The translations under genes and the position numbers were made by a program. The notes under the pieces were generated by a model that did no database searches, was not told where the DNA came from, and worked only from the letters and a program-made list of their open reading frames with translations. Below, piece by piece: positions 9,709 through 22,698 of a stretch of 64,000 nt of DNA. This DNA is from Zea mays (lineage: Eukaryota > Streptophyta > Magnoliopsida > Poales > Poaceae), in assembly GCF_902167145.1 (NCBI RefSeq), contig NC_050096.1:198168566-198232565 (forward strand), read 5' to 3'. Position 1 is the first letter of the stretch, and every line of letters starts with the position of its first letter.

Positions 9709-10271
9709 ATCTCGGCTTGTTCGATTTCGAGCTCGCTCGTTAAGCTAATGAGCTGGTTGTTTAACGAGCTGGTTTGGCCTGGTTTGTTAAGCTAACGAGC
9801 CACGGAGTCAGCTCAACTCGGTTCGTTTACGAGCTCGAGGTGACTTGTTTACCTCGCGAGTCATAATATATAAAAAACACATATATATAATTAATTTCTA
9901 TTTAATTCTAAATCAATTTAACAATAGAAAACAATAACTATACTAATAGTTTTACATAGCATATCAATATAACACTTAATTAACATAATTCATTAATTCA
10001 CAATTCACACACATGTTTATCGATTTAACCCACAGTTATAGTCGTGCAGATCAGTTTAACACATAAACACAATTCATCAATTATTAGTTTAACTTATTGG
10101 CCATAGGCATTGCACGTGTATATAATATGTTCATCATTTGTGCGTAAATGATAGTTTTGTTTTGATGAAATGAGATAGCTCGTTTAGGTCATGAGCTGGC
10201 TCGTTGAAAAGCGAGCTAAGATGTTAGCTCAGCTCGTAAAAATATCCAAATGAGCCGAACTAATCACTAAC
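9709..10271. repeat. GAGCTCG-rich repeat, old transposon remnant
   Basis: Both ends are full of GAGCTCG/GCTCGTT words in inverted sense. On the left are TCGGCTTGTTCG and GCTCGTTAAGCTAACGAGC; on the right are GCTCGTTGAAAAGCGAGC and GAGCCGAACTA. An AT-rich core lies between them. This looks like a decayed inverted-repeat transposon. The Huck-like element is inserted at its right edge. Superfamily unknown. Confidence 0.35.
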
Positions 10272-11622
10272 TGTCGGGTACCATAATTAGGGGTACCCCC
10301 AACACTCCTAAACTCGACTGGTAATCACCATCAGCGCAAGCTGCAGAGACTGATGGGCGCAATTCAGGTCAAGGCTCCGTCTACTCAAGGAACGCGATCT
10401 CGCCTCGCCCGAGCCCAGCCTCGGGCAGGAACATTAGTTCCAGGCGAATTCACGCCTCGCTCGAGGGCCTCCCCAAGCAACGGGCGCACCCTCGACTCGC
10501 CCGAGGCCCAGCTCGGGCAGGCTTCGCAGTGAAGCAACCTTGGCCAGATCGTCTCGCCAACCGACCGTATCGCAGGAGCATTCAATGCAAGGATCGTCTG
10601 ATACCTTATCCTGACACACGTTCCTCAGTCGGCAGGGCCGAAGTGACCGCAGTCACTTCGCCCTTCCACTGACCAACCTGACAGGAAAACAGCGCCGCCT
10701 GCCCGCTTCGACTGCTGTGCCACCCGCCAGGGTGAGGCTGACAACAGCTAAGTCCAGCCTCAGGCGCAACAGGAAGCTCCGCCTCGCCCGACCTTGGGCC
10801 TCGGCCTCAGAAGGTGGTCTCCGCCTCGCCCGACCCCAGGGCTCGGCCTCAACCTCGACCTCGGAGGATGGTCTCCGCCTCGCCCGACCCCAGGGCTCGA
10901 TCTCGGCCCCGACCTCAGAAGGAATCGCGTCCTCACCCAACCCCGGCCTCGACCTCAGGAGGAGTCTCCGCCTCGCCCGACCTTGGGCTCGGACCGACCA
11001 CGCCACAGGGGGGGTATATCATTGCCCTACCCCTAGCTAGCTCAGGCTACGGGGAACAAGACCGGCGTCCCATCTGGCTCGCCCCGGTAAACAAGTAATG
11101 ATGGCACCCCGCGTGCGCCCATGACGATGGCGGTTCTCAGCCCCCTACGGAAGCAAGGAGACGTCAGCAAGGTCCCGGCAGCCCCGACAGTTGTGCTTCT
11201 ACAGGACTCAAGCGCTCCTCCGACGGCCACGACACCGCATGCACAGGGCTCTAGCACCTCTCCGACAGCCACGTTGGCATGTACATAGGGCTCTGGCTCC
11301 TCTCTGTCGGACACGTTAGCATATTGCTACACCCCCATTGTACACCTGGACTCTCTCCTTACATCTATAAAAGGAAGGTCCGGGGCCCTCATATGGGTGG
11401 GTGGTCGCACGGGAGGACGGGCCGACGAACAGGCTCTCACTCTCTCCCTCGCGAACGCTTGTAACCCCCTACTGCAAGCGCATCCGCCCTGAGCGCAGGA
11501 TAACACGAGCCGCGGTTCTCCCCCCTTGTGTTCCATCTCACGCCAACCCATCTGGGCTGGGACACGCATCGACAATTTTACTCGTCGGTCCAGGGACCCC
11601 CCCTGGGGTCGAAACGCCGACC
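10272..11622 (+). repeat. 5' LTR of the Huck-like element
   Basis: Starts TGTCGGGTACC. TATA box TCTATAAAAGG at 11364-11374. Its last base differs from the expected CA end (CC here, CA in the 3' LTR). It contains degenerate GC-rich tandem units (CTCCGCCTCGCCCGACC type) over about 10780-10990 and lacks one 54-bp copy present in the 3' LTR. Confidence 0.88.
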
Positions 11623-11623
11623 G

Positions 11624-11642
11624 TTGGCGCGCCAGGTAGGGG
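11624..11642 (+). other. Primer binding site of the Huck-like element
   Basis: TTGGCGCGCCAGGTAGGGG follows the 5' LTR by one base, the usual place and style for Tat elements. I do not assign the tRNA. Confidence 0.65.
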
Positions 11643-11744
11643 ACTGCTACGTGTTGACGAACAACTTCCCGTCGAGCTCCAGATAGGTAGTCTCCAGCAA
11701 CCTCTTCAGCCCGGGACGCTGCTCTGTTCGGGAGTCTCGAGTTC

Positions 11745-13614
11745 ATGTCCCTCGACGGCAGCTACGACATGGTACTCCTTCCTCCGCCGCGTGACAGCGA
11801 CAACGGCGGCCGTCAGCCCGCCCGGCGGCGGCGGACTCGACGACGTCTTCCTCTCGTGGCGGGAGAGCAGCATCCGGGTCTGTCCCGCCACCTTCCTCGC
11901 CGCAGGAGGAGGAGGCGGGGCAACCGTGGCCAAGCAGGAGGCGACACCTCGTTGGCTGTCAAGCGAGTCGACGACACCGGCACCCCGGCGGGGGACATGT
12001 CAGGCGTTGATCTCGCACCCGAGACGACGTCGAGTGTCGTTTCCCCGCAACATGCCAACCCCAAGCGGACAGATGACGCCAACACTCTCGCGGAGGACTT
12101 GCTGGGCGTTAGCCTCGTACCTGAGATAACGATGCAGTCTGTCCCCTACGCGACTTTGTCACCGTCCATCGATCAAGAGGTACCGTCTGCTTTCCACCCT
12201 GTGCCTTTTAGATTCAGCTTTGATCCACCGAGCGACCCCGCTTCGGTGGACGCTTTCATAAAGGCATATCCTAACCTTCCGGGGTACCATATGTGGTCAA
12301 CCTGGGACCGACTGACGGCCGTCTCGACCTATGGGCCCCCGGGTTCTGAGGAAGATGACGAGCCTGACTCTGGTTGGGATTTCTCTGGGCTCGGTAATCC
12401 CTGTGCCATGCGAGACTTCATGATCGCATGTGACTACTGCCTCTCCGATTGCTCCGATGATGGCCACAGCCTTGACAACGAGGGCTGTGGCCCAAGTCGC
12501 GAATGTTTCCACGTCGATCTAGGGGGTCTCGACGAAGGCAACCACCTTGGTATGCCGGAGGACGACGATCCCCCTAGGCCTGCGCCTCACGTTGACATCC
12601 TGCGGGAGCTAGCTGTGGTCCCAGTCCCTGCGGGGGGTCAGGACACACAGCTCAAGCAAATCCGCGAGATGCAAGCCAAGCTCGACGAGGAAGCAGGACA
12701 ACTTGTGCAGCTCCGGCAAAACATCGAGCAGGAGTGGGCAGGTCGAGCACTCGCTGGAGAAGCGCGTCGTCAGGCCCGGGATGTCCATCACCGCATCACT
12801 GACGATGCCAGGGCAACGCTGCCCCCGGCCTCCAGCGGGGTCGGCCAGAATCTGGCTGCAGCGGCGATACTACTCCGAGCGATGTCGGAGCCATCCACCA
12901 CTGAGGGGCGGCGTATCCAGGGAGAACTCAAGAATCTCCTGGAGGATGTCGCAGTACGACGGGCCGAGAGCTCTGCCTCTCAAAGGCAAGGGCACCCCCC
13001 GGAGCATCGCGCCGCGACTTCCCGATTCATGCGGGAAGCCTCGGTCCACACCGGGCGCACGCGGGACGCAACGCCTGCAGCCCCGGGTCGCCTCGGCAAC
13101 GAGCACCACCGCCGCGACCGTCGAGCCCGCCTCGACGAGAAGGTGCGCCGAGGCTACCACCCCAGGCGTGGGGGACACTACGACAGCGGGGAGGATCGGA
13201 GTCCCTCGCCCGAACCACCCGGTCCGCAAGCTTTTAGCCGGGCCATACGACGGGTGCCGTTCCCGACCCGGTTCCGAGCCCCGACTACCATCACTAAGTA
13301 CTCGGGGGAAACGAGGTCGAAACTATGGCTTGCGGACTACCGGCTGGCCTGCCAGCTGGGTGGAACGGACGATGACAACCTCATCATCCGCAACCTCCCC
13401 TTGTTCCTCTTCGACGCCGCCCGAGCCTGGCTGGAGCATTTGCCTCCTGCGCAGATCTCCAACTGGGACGACCTGGTCAAAGCCTTCGCCGGAAACTTCC
13501 AAGGCACATATGTGCGCCCTAGGAACTCTTGGGATCTCCGAAGCTGCCGCCAGCAGCCAGGGGAATCCCTGCGAGACTACATCCGGCGATTTTCGAAGCA
13601 GCGCACCGAGCTAC
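11745..13614 (+). pseudogene. gag: Gag of the Huck-like element (frameshifted)
   Basis: Starts at ATG 11745 (MSLDGSYDMVLLPP). An Arg-rich N-terminus is followed by a long poorly conserved region, a coiled-coil-like segment (LKQIREMQAKLDEEAGQL, about 12652) and the retrotransposon Gag domain (LWLADYRLACQL, FDAARAWLEHLP, SLRDYIRRFSKQRTELP, about 13320-13610). Near 13612-13615 the Gag reading moves to another frame, consistent with loss of one base in a C run; the original frame then ends at 13679. The remaining Gag, with a Lys-rich stretch and a Cys/His region, continues in the frame used by pol. This break alone would prevent full-length Gag. Confidence 0.8.
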
Positions 13615-16600
13615 CCACATCACCGACTCAGATGTCATCGGGGCGTTCCTCGCTGGCACCACTTGCCGCCACCTGGTGAGCAAGCTGGGTCGCAAGACTC
13701 CCACCAAGGCGAGTGAGTTGATGGACATCGCCACCAAATTCGCCTCTGGTCAGGAGGCGGTCGAAGCCATCTTCCGTAAGGACAAGCAGCCTCAGGGACG
13801 CCAGCAGGAAGACGTCCCCGAGGCGTCCGCCCAGCGCGGCATGAAGAAGAAGGCCAAGAAGAAGTCGCAAGCGAAACGCGACGCCGCCGACGCAGATCTT
13901 GTTGCCGTTGCCAAGCACAGGAACCCTCGGAAGCCTCCCGGAGGGGCCAACCTGTTCGACAAGATGCTCAAGGAGTCGTGTCCCTATCACCAGGGTCCCG
14001 TCAAGCACACCCTTGAGGAATGCGTCATGCTTTGGCGCTACTTCCATAAGGCCGGGCCCCCGGCAGAAGGTGGCAAAGGCCAGTACAACGACAAGAAGGA
14101 GAGCGACAAGGCAGAAGAGTTCCCCGAGGTCCACGACTGTTTCATGATCTACGGCGGGCAAGTGGCGAACGCCTCGGCTCGGCACCGCAAGCAGGAGCGC
14201 CGGGAGGTCTGCTCGGTGAAGGTGGCGGCGCTAGTCTACCTAGACTGGTCCGACAAGCCCATCACCTTCGACCAAGGCGACCACCCCGACCGCGTGCCGA
14301 GCCCAGGAAAGTACCCGCTCGTTGTCGACACCGTCATAGGCAACGTCAGGCTCACCAAGGTCCTCATGGACGGAGGCAGTAGCCTCAACATCATCTACGC
14401 CGAGACCCTCGGGCTCTTGCAAATCGATCTGTCCACGATCCAGGCCGGTGCAGCGCCCTTTCACGGGATCATCCCCGGGAAGCGTGTCCAGCCCCTTGGA
14501 CAACTCGATCTGCCCGTCTGCTTCGGGACTCCCTCCAACTTCCGAAAGGAAACCCTCACGTTCGAGGTGGTCGGGTTCCGAGGAACCTACCACGCAGTGC
14601 TGGGGAGACCATGCTACGCCAAGTTCATGGTCGTCCCCAACTACACCTACCTCAAGCTCAAGATGTCGGGCCCCAACGAGGTCATCACCGTCGGATCCAC
14701 GTACCGACACGCGTACGAATGCGACGTGGAGTACGTTGAGGCCCTCGCCGAATCCGAGGCCCTCATCGCTGACCTGGAGTGCCTCTCCAAGGAGATGCCT
14801 GATGCGAAGCGCCACGCCGGCAACTTTGAACCAGCGGATGCGGTTAAGTTCGTCCCCCTCGACCCCAGCAACGACGCCTGCAAGCAAATCCGGATCGGCT
14901 CCGAGCTCGACCCCAAATAGGAAGCAGTGCTCGTCGACTTTCTCCGCGCAAACGCCGAGGTGTTTGCATGGAGTCCCTCGGACATGCCCAGCATACCGAG
15001 GGATGTCGCTGAGCACTCGCTAGATATCCGAGCCGGAGCCCGACCCGTGAAGTAGCCTCTGCGTCGATTCGACAAAGAAAAGCGCAGAGCCATAGGCGAG
15101 GAGATCCACAAGCTGATGGTTGCAGGGTTCATCAAAGAGGTATTCCATCCCGAATGGCTAGCCAACCCTATGCTTGTGAAAAAGAAAGGTGGGAAATAGA
15201 GGATGTGTGTAGACTACACTGGTCTAAACAAAGCATGTCCGAAGGTTCCCTACCCTCTACCTCGCATCGATCAAATCGTGGATTCTACTGCTGGGTGCGA
15301 AACCCTGTCATTCCTCGATGCCTACTCAGGTTATCACCAAATAAAGATGAAAGAGTCCGACCAGCTCGCGACTTCTTTCATCACACCTTTTGGTATGTAC
15401 TGCTATATTACTATGCCATTTGGTTTGAGGAATGCAGGTGCGACATACCAAAGGTGCATGAACCACGTGTTCGGAGAGCACATCGGCCGAACGGTCGAGG
15501 CTTATGTCGATGACATCGTAGTCAAGACGAGAAAAGCCCCCGACCTCCTCTCTGACCTTGAAACGACATTCAAGTGTCTGAAGGCGAAAGGCGTAAAACT
15601 CAATCCCGAGAAGTGTGTCTTCGGAGTCCCCCGAGGCATGCTCCTGGGGTTCATCGTCTCCGAGCAGGGCATCGAGGCCAACCCGGAGAAAATCACGGCC
15701 ATCACCAACATGGGGCCTATCAAAGACTTGAAAGGAGTACAGAGGGTCATGGGATGCCTTGCGGCTCTGAGCCGATTCATCTCGCGCCTCGGCGACAGAG
15801 GCCTGCCCTTGTACCGCCTCTTAAGGAAGACCGAGCGATTCGCTTGGACCCCCGAGGCCGAGGAAGCCCTCGGAAACTTAAAGGCGCTCCTTACAAGCGC
15901 ACCCATCTTGGTGCCCCTCGCTGCGGGAGAAGCCCTCTTGATCTACGTAGCCGCAACCACTCAGGTGGTCAGCGCCGCGATCGTGGTCGAGAGACGAGAA
16001 GAAGGGCATGCATTGCTCGTCCAGAGGCCGGTCTACTTCATCAGTGAAGTGCTATCCGAGACCAAGATCCGCTACCCGCAAATTCAGAAGCTACGGTACG
16101 CGGTAATTCTGACGCGGCGAAAGTTGCGACACTACTTCGAGTCTCATCCGGTGACTGTGGTGTCGTCCTTCCCCCTGGGGGAGATCATCCAATGCCGAGA
16201 GGCCTCGGGTAGGATAGCAAAGTGGGCAGTGGAGATCATGGGCGAGACAATCTCGTTCGCTCCTCGGAAGGCCATCAAGTCCCAAGTCTTGGCGGACTTC
16301 GTGGCTGAATGGGTCGACACCCAGCTTCCAACAGCTCCGATCCAACCGGAACTCTGGACCATGTATTTTGATGGGTCGCTGATGAAAACAGGAGCGGGTG
16401 CGGGCCTGCTCTTCATCTCACCCCTCGGGAAGCACCTCCGCTATGTGTTGCGCCTCCATTTCCCGGCATCAAACAACGTGGCCGAGTACGAGGCTCTGGT
16501 TAACGGGTTGCACATCACCATCGAGCTAGGGGTTCGGCGCCTCGACGCTCGTGGCGACTCGCAGCTTGTCATTGACCAAGTCATGAAGAACTCCCACTGT

Positions 16601-18148
16601 CGTGACCCGAAGATGGAGGCCTACTGCGACGAGGTTCGGCGCCTGGAAGACAAGTTCTACGGGCTCGAGCTCAACCACGTCGCTCGACGGTACAACGAGA
16701 CTGCAGATGAGCTGGCTAAAATAGCCTCGGGGCGAACAACGGTTCCCCCGGACGTCTTCTCCCGAGACATACATCAACCCTCCGTCAAGACCGACGACAC
16801 GCCCGAGCCCGAGGAAGCCTCGGCCCAGCCCGAGGCATCCTCGGCCGCCGAGGATGAGGCACTGCACGTCGAGGAAGAGCGGAATGGGGTCACGCCTAAT
16901 CGAAACTGGTAGACCCCGTACCTACAATATCTCCACCGAGGAGAGCTACCCCTCGACAAAGTCGAAGCTCGGCGACTGGCGTGGCGCGCCAAGTCGTTCG
17001 TCTTATTGGGTGACGAAAAGAAGCTCTACCACCGTAGCCCCTCAGGCATCCTCCAACGATGCATATCCATCGCCGAAGTTCAGGAGCTATTGCAAGAAAT
17101 ACACTCGGGGGCTTGCGGTCATCACGTAGCACCTCGAGCCCTCGTTGGTAACGCCTTCCGACAAGGTTTCTACTGGCCGACCGCGGTGGCCGATGTCACT
17201 AGGATTGTACGCTCCTGCCAAGGATGTCAATTCTACGCAAGACAGACGCACCTGCCCGCTTAGGCCCTGCAAACAATACCCATCACCTGGGCGTTTGCTG
17301 TGTGGGGTCTGGACCTCGTCGGTCCCTTGCAGAAGGCACCTGGGGGCTTCATGCACCTGCTGGTCGCCATCGACAAATTCTCCAAGTGGATCGAGGTCCG
17401 ACCCCTAACCAGCATCAGGTCCGAGCAGGCGGTGGCATTCTTCACCAACATCATCCATCGCTTTGGGGTCCCGAACTCCATCATCACCGACAATGGCACC
17501 CAGTTCACTGGCAAGAAGTTCCTGGACTTCTGCGAGGACCACCACATCCGTGTGGACTGGGCCGCCGTAGCTCACCCCATGACGAATGGGCAGGTAGAGC
17601 GTGCCAACGGTATGCTTCTGCAGGGACTCAAACTGAGGATCTACAACGACCTCAACAAGTTCGGCAAGCGATGGATGAAGGAACTACCCTCGGTGGTCTA
17701 GAGTCTGAGGACGACGCCAAGCCGAGCCACGAGCTTCTCGTCGTTCTTTCTAGTCTATGGGACCGAGGCTATCTTGCCCACGGACTTAGAATACGGTTCC
17801 CCGAGGACGAGGGCGTACGACGACCAAAGCAACCATACCAGCCGAGAAGACTCACTGGACCAGCTGGAAGAGGCTCGGGACATGGCCTTACTACACTCGG
17901 CACGGTATCAGCAGTCTCTGCGACGCTACCACGCCCGAGGGGTTCGGCCCCGAGACCTCAAGGTGGGGGACTTGGTACTTCGGCTGTGGCAAGACACCCG
18001 AGGGCGCCACAAGCTCACTCCTCCCTGGGAAGGGCCGTCCATCATCGCCAAGATTTTGAAGCCCGGAACATACAAGCTGGCCAACAGTCAAGGCGAGGTC
18101 TACAACAACGCTTGGAACATCTGACAGCTACGTCGCTTTTACCCTTAA
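13615..18148 (+). pseudogene. pol: Pol of the Huck-like element with dual RNase H, six TAG stops
   Basis: One frame from about 13615 to the TAA at 18146. Order: Gag tail; protease (LMDGGSSLNIIY, near 14365); RT (FLDAYSGYHQIKM near 15315, catalytic YVDD 15503-15514); first RNase H, which lacks the usual first Asp (YVAATTQVVSAA, near 15945); archaic RNase H with FDGS at 16367, AEYEALVNGL, GDSQL and NETADELAK; integrase zinc region (CGHHVA to CQGCQ, about 17113-17233) and D-D-E core (Asp 17312, Asp 17489, Glu 17597); C-terminal region to about 18120. In-frame TAGs lie at 14918, 15053, 15197, 16910, 17261 and 17699, plus TGA at 18122. Each TAG falls where the context suggests an ancestral CAG or TGG. 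No frameshift was noticed over these 4.5 kb, so decay has been almost wholly by point mutation. Confidence 0.85.
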
Positions 18149-18379
18149 GATGTTTTCAAGTCGTTCATATACCTCGTTCTCTTTACATACACAAATAAAG
18201 TCTAACCGTCAAGGAAGGGACAGCCTTGCCTCGGTAAAGCCCGACCCTCCCTCGGGGGCTAGAAGGGGGGAACCCCCTCTGCGTCAAAAATTTCCTCGAA
18301 AAAAATCTTTCTGCCAGAACATCTTTCGTGCTTTTCGATTGCTTCGATAGCGGGGTCCTAAAAATGACGGAGTACACAT

Positions 18380-19402
18380 AAGCGACAAGGCCGACCGAGC
18401 CGAGGGACTCCTACGCCTCTGGGATATGGATACCTCACTCATCACCTTCCACGATAAGTAACTCTCGCTCGGATAAGCGATTCCGCTGCCGAACAAGTCT
18501 TAACGCTTAAAAACTTTTTTGGCAGAACGATCTTTCGTGCCTCCTCGACTATATCGATAACAGAATCCTGCGGACGAGTAAGAGTACACGTAAGCGGCAA
18601 GGCCGACCGAGCCGAGGGACTCCTACGCCTCCGGGATACGGATACCTCACTCATCACCTTCCACGATAAGTAACTCTCGCTCGGATAAGTGATTCTGCTA
18701 CCGACGAACAAGTCCTGATACTCGAAACAAGAGGAAAGGAAATGCGGCTTTATAACACGACAATGATATGTTTGGGCCTCGGCGGCCGCAAAAAACATAC
18801 GCATACTACAGACAAACTGTTCCTGCAGGTTCAGACATCGATAGAGGGAACAACAGCACCCTCAGCGTTGTTTCCACCTTCGGCGGGATCTGACCCAGCC
18901 TCGGACGGCGACACGGGCGGAAGGATCTCCATCTCGAAGGAAGATGTCGGCACCGCGCCTGGGCCATCGCTGCCAGGGTCTCCTCCAGGATCCCGGCCCG
19001 AGCAGACAGCTCGGCTGGCCGCTCCGTAGCCTCAGCCAGCTATCCCCGAAGGCATCAGCCCGGCTCACGGCCTCGGAAGCGTGACTCCGAAGTTGGTCCC
19101 GCTCACGGATGACCCGGCCAGGCTCCAGTCGCCGCTGCTGCACCTCCTCGGCCTGGGAAGTCACCTGCTCCTGGGCCGACGAAGCCCCTTTTCGAGCCGA
19201 CTCCGCCTCTGTCCATGCTAACACCGCTGCCTCCGGCTCTGGCTCATCGCAGAGCAGCCGAGGGTTCCGTAACTGAGCAAGAGAAGCCTTGAGTGGCAAG
19301 GCCGACCGTGCCGAGGGACTCCTACGCCTCCGGGATACGAATACCTCACTCGTCACCTTCCGCGCAAAGCAACTCACACTCGGTTAAGCGGCTCAGCTAG
19401 TC
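18380..19402 (+). repeat. Three copies of a ~110-bp repeat behind pol
   Basis: Near-identical blocks at about 18382-18490, 18592-18706 and 19290-19400, each with GCAAGGCCGACCG, GAGGGACTCCTACGCCTC, ATACCTCACTC and TCGGWTAAG words. The first two are about 210 bp apart, so the unit is a longer degenerate tandem array; the third is displaced by the antisense coiled-coil region. A similar array sits in the same place in the second Tat element (63440-63790). Confidence 0.7.
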
Positions 19403-20443
19403 GACAGGTGAGTCCCAATGCTAGAAATGAGGGGAAAACAAGGCTTCACGCCCAAATACACAGATGTTCAGGCCCCGACAGCCGCAATGAACATACACCG
19501 GCACTCAAGGTGCCATTACAAACGGAACTTCGGTTCCACTCCCGTGGGTATGAACAACCTCCACATTGGGGGGCCTGCGGGACGACAAACTCCGGGTGGC
19601 ACGCCGGCAACCTCCGCAGCAGCAGCGATGACCTTAGGGCAAATGCTGCTGTGGGAAGGCCCTCGCCCACGTCCCCGCACGAGGGGCGAGGACAAGCCGT
19701 CAGAGCCAAAGAGCCGGAGGTCTGTCCTCGAGTGGCCCCCAGCCTGCACCGGTAGATCCCCACTCAAGTCCTCGCGGACGGGCAAGCACCGACCTTCGCA
19801 CGGAGGCGTCGTACCGGAGCGAGGACAAGACAATCCAAGAACACGAATGCTGCCCCTAGCGGCGTGTGACGTCTTGGACGGTCCCCCGGTGCGCACGGCG
19901 CAACAGCCGCCCGTACGGTGGGAGGGCAACCACGCTCCGCGCCCAGCGATGGGAGGGGGCACCGGAAGCAGTGCCAGGGCCAGCTGAGCGAGCGAGCCAG
20001 GCATGCTGGAGCTGACGACGCTTGCGGCCGACCAGCGCGTTGTCAAAGTCCGCCCCTCCGCTAAGCCGGTGAGTGCCCTGTCCCCTGAATGCTGAAGGAA
20101 GAGGTGGCCCGCCGGCCCATGCGGGAGGTAGAACTCCGGCTCGCCTCGCTCCCCGCCCCAGCAAGGATGATGAAGATCCTTGAAGCTGAGGGCGGGGCAG
20201 AGGCTGCAGCCCGGCTTGCTTCTCCCCACCATCGAACCGGTGGTCACCATCCTGCGTGACCATTGGTGAGGGAATGCAGCCGGGCTGCCTGGTGAAAATC
20301 CTTGAAGCCGAGCGATGGCTGAAGGGTGCCAACCTCCGTGAGGTTGCGCTCCTCCAACAACAAAATGAAAGCAACGCGGGCGCTCCCCATCTGGGGGCAC
20401 AAAAGGAGGAAGGGCGCAATGCATGAGGGGAGTGCGAAGGCAT
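18830..20443 (-). pseudogene. Antisense gene-like region of the Huck-like element
   Basis: On the strand opposite to pol. A TATA-like CCTTTAAAAAGGG (20466-20478) precedes an ATG at 20443-20441 in good context (TAGCCATGCC). The same box, spacing and ATG recur in the second Tat element at 62243-62280. Minus-strand frames below it include segments similar to that element (SFKDLHHPC here, SFKDVHQPC there) and a Glu/Gln/Arg-rich coiled-coil-like stretch (AEEVQQRRLEPGRVIRERDQ) at about 18950-19260. No single frame runs through, so this copy is broken or spliced. Antisense ORFs behind pol are known for some Tat elements such as Grande; function unknown. Confidence 0.45.
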
Positions 20444-20713
20444 GGCTACCACCCGGGGGATCAATCCCTTTTTAAAGGCGACTCTCCCCACTCGCGTCCT
20501 CAGGCGTCGCGGACTAAGTCTTCCCCCTACGACACGGGGGCTGGGTCCCACACGTCATGCAAGCTGGCCCGGAACAGAAGAAGCCAAACCGCCGCGCGCG
20601 GAGCCTATAACCGCCCCGCGGTTACAAGCACTCCTCCATCCTCGCCGAAACCAGCGGTTGAAAGGGCGGACCGCCATGCAGGTGGCGTGCAACTGCACCA
20701 CGGGGATGCACGC

Positions 20714-21916
20714 TGATAGTCGCCTAGAGGGGGGGTGAATAGGGCGAAACTGAAAATCTCAAAAATGATCACAACTACAAGCCGGGTTAGCGTTAGAAAT
20801 ATAATCGAGTCCGCGAAAGAGGGCGCAAAACAAATCGCAAGCGAATAATCAAGTGAGACAGGCGGATTTGTTTTACCGAGGTTCGGTTCTCTCAAACCTA
20901 CTCCCCGTTGAGGAGGCCACAAAGGCCGGGTCTCTTTCAACCCTTCCCTCTCTCAAACGGTCCCTTGGACCGAGTGAGCTTCTCTTCTCAAATCACTTGG
21001 GAATCAAACTTCCCGCAAGGGCCACCACACGATTGGTGCCTCTTGCCTCAATTACAAGTGAGTGTTTGATCACAAGAAAGAATGCGAAAGAAAAGAAGCG
21101 ATCCAAGCGCAAGAGCTCAAATGAACACTAATGCTTTGTGTGGAGTTGGGAGAGGATTTGATCTCTTTTGGTGTGCTTTGCAATGAACGCTAGCTCTTGT
21201 ATAGTGGTTGGAAGCTGAAAAACTTGGATGCAATGAATGGTGGGGTGGTTGGGGTATTTATAGCCCCAACCACCAAATGTGGCCGTTGGGAGCCTGTCTG
21301 CTCGATGGCGCACCGGACAGTCCGGTGCACACCGGACAGTCCGGTGCCCCCTGCCACGTCATCACTGCCGTTGGATTCTGACCGTTGGAGCTTCTGACTT
21401 GTGGGCCCGCCTGGGTGTCCGGTGCACACCGGACATGCACTGTTCCTTGTCCGGTGTGCCGGAGTGGGCGTGCCTGACATCTGCGCGCGCAGAGCGCGCA
21501 TTAAATGCGCAGCAGAGAGCCGTTGGCGCGGAGATAGCCGTTGCTCCGGAGTTGCACCGGACAGTCCGGTGCACACCGGACAGTCCGGTGAATTATAGCG
21601 CGAGTGTCTCTGGAAATTCCCGAAGGTGGCGAGTTTGAGCTGGAGTCCTCTGGTGCACCGGACACTGTCCGGTGGTGCACCGGACACTGTCCGGTGTACA
21701 CCGGACAGTCCGGTGATCTCAGACCAGAGGGCCTTCGGTTCCCACTTAGCTCCATTGTTGAATCCAAAACTTGGTCTTTTTATTGGCTGAGTATGAACCT
21801 TTTACACCTGTGTAATCCATACACTTGGTCAAACTTAGTTAGTCCAAATGTTTGTGTTGGGCAATTCAACCACCAAAAATTATATAGGAACTAGGTGTAA
21901 GCCTAATTCCCTTTCA
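20714..21916 (-). repeat. 3' LTR of the Ji/Opie-like element
   Basis: 1203 bp. The TATA box on the minus strand (CTATAAATAC) lies at 21254-21263. The U3 part carries multiple copies of the palindrome CACCGGACAGTCCGGTG (21311-21327, 21330-21346, 21555-21571, 21574-21590) and relatives with ACACTG spacing near 21654-21715, one more than in the other LTR. Confidence 0.92.
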
Positions 21917-22698
21917 ATCTCCCCCTTTTTGGTGATTGATGCCAACACAAACCAAAGCAAATATGGAAGTGCATAATTGAACTAGTTTGCATAATGTAAG
22001 TGTAAAGGTTGCTTAGAATTTGAGCCAATATGAATACTTACAAGATATGTGTGGATTGTTTCTTTCTTATATAACATTTTGGACCACGCTTGCACCACAT
22101 GTTTTGTTTTTGCAAACTCTTTTGTAAAACATTTTCAAAGTTCTTTTGCAAATAGTCAAAGGTAAATGAATAAGATTTTTGCAAAGCATTTTCAAGATTT
22201 GAAATTTTCTCCCCCTTAAAGGAGATCCTCCTCTTAGTGTTCAAGAGGGTTTTTATATATTAATTTTTGAAATACTAATTTCTCCCCCTTTTGAACACAA
22301 TAGGATAATCAATTGATAAATATTCAACACTAGATTTTTGAATTTGGTGGTGGTGCGGTCCTTTTGCTTTGGGCTCCTTTCTCCCCCTTTTTGGCATGAA
22401 TCGCCAAAAACGGAATCATTATTGCCCGCCTGGTAGTTTCTTCCCCTTTGGTCATAAACAAATGAGTTAAGATTATACCAAAGACGAAGTCCTTTTGCTT
22501 TCTCCCCCAAGGATGGAGAGTGGTATGTAGCGACGGCGAAGGTTGAGTTACGGAGTGGAAGCCTTTTTGTCTTCGCCGAAGACTCCAATTCCCTTTCCAT
22601 ATACCTATGACTTGGTTTGAAATAGACTTGAAAACACATTAGTCATAGCATAGGAAGGGGATACGATCAAAGATATATAAATGAGCTATGTGTGCAAT
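21917..22698 (-). other. Pol-to-LTR spacer with repeated polypurine tracts
   Basis: CTCCCCCTTTTT-type pyrimidine blocks (purine tracts in element sense) occur at about 21920, 22210, 22281, 22380 and 22500. The first abuts the LTR and would act as the plus-strand primer. Repeated tracts upstream of the 3' LTR are a known Sirevirus signature. No ORF of interest; in particular no envelope-like gene. Confidence 0.75.

Noticed and set aside
19408..19987. Plus-strand frames in the Huck-like antisense region
   Set aside because: They overlap the antisense unit that has a start signature shared with the second Tat element; the plus-strand frames have no such support.
21311..21715. Regular CACCGGACAGTCCGGTG repeats suggesting a CRISPR-like array
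   Set aside because: They lie inside both LTRs of a plant Sirevirus, have no unique spacers of constant length, and the genome is eukaryotic.
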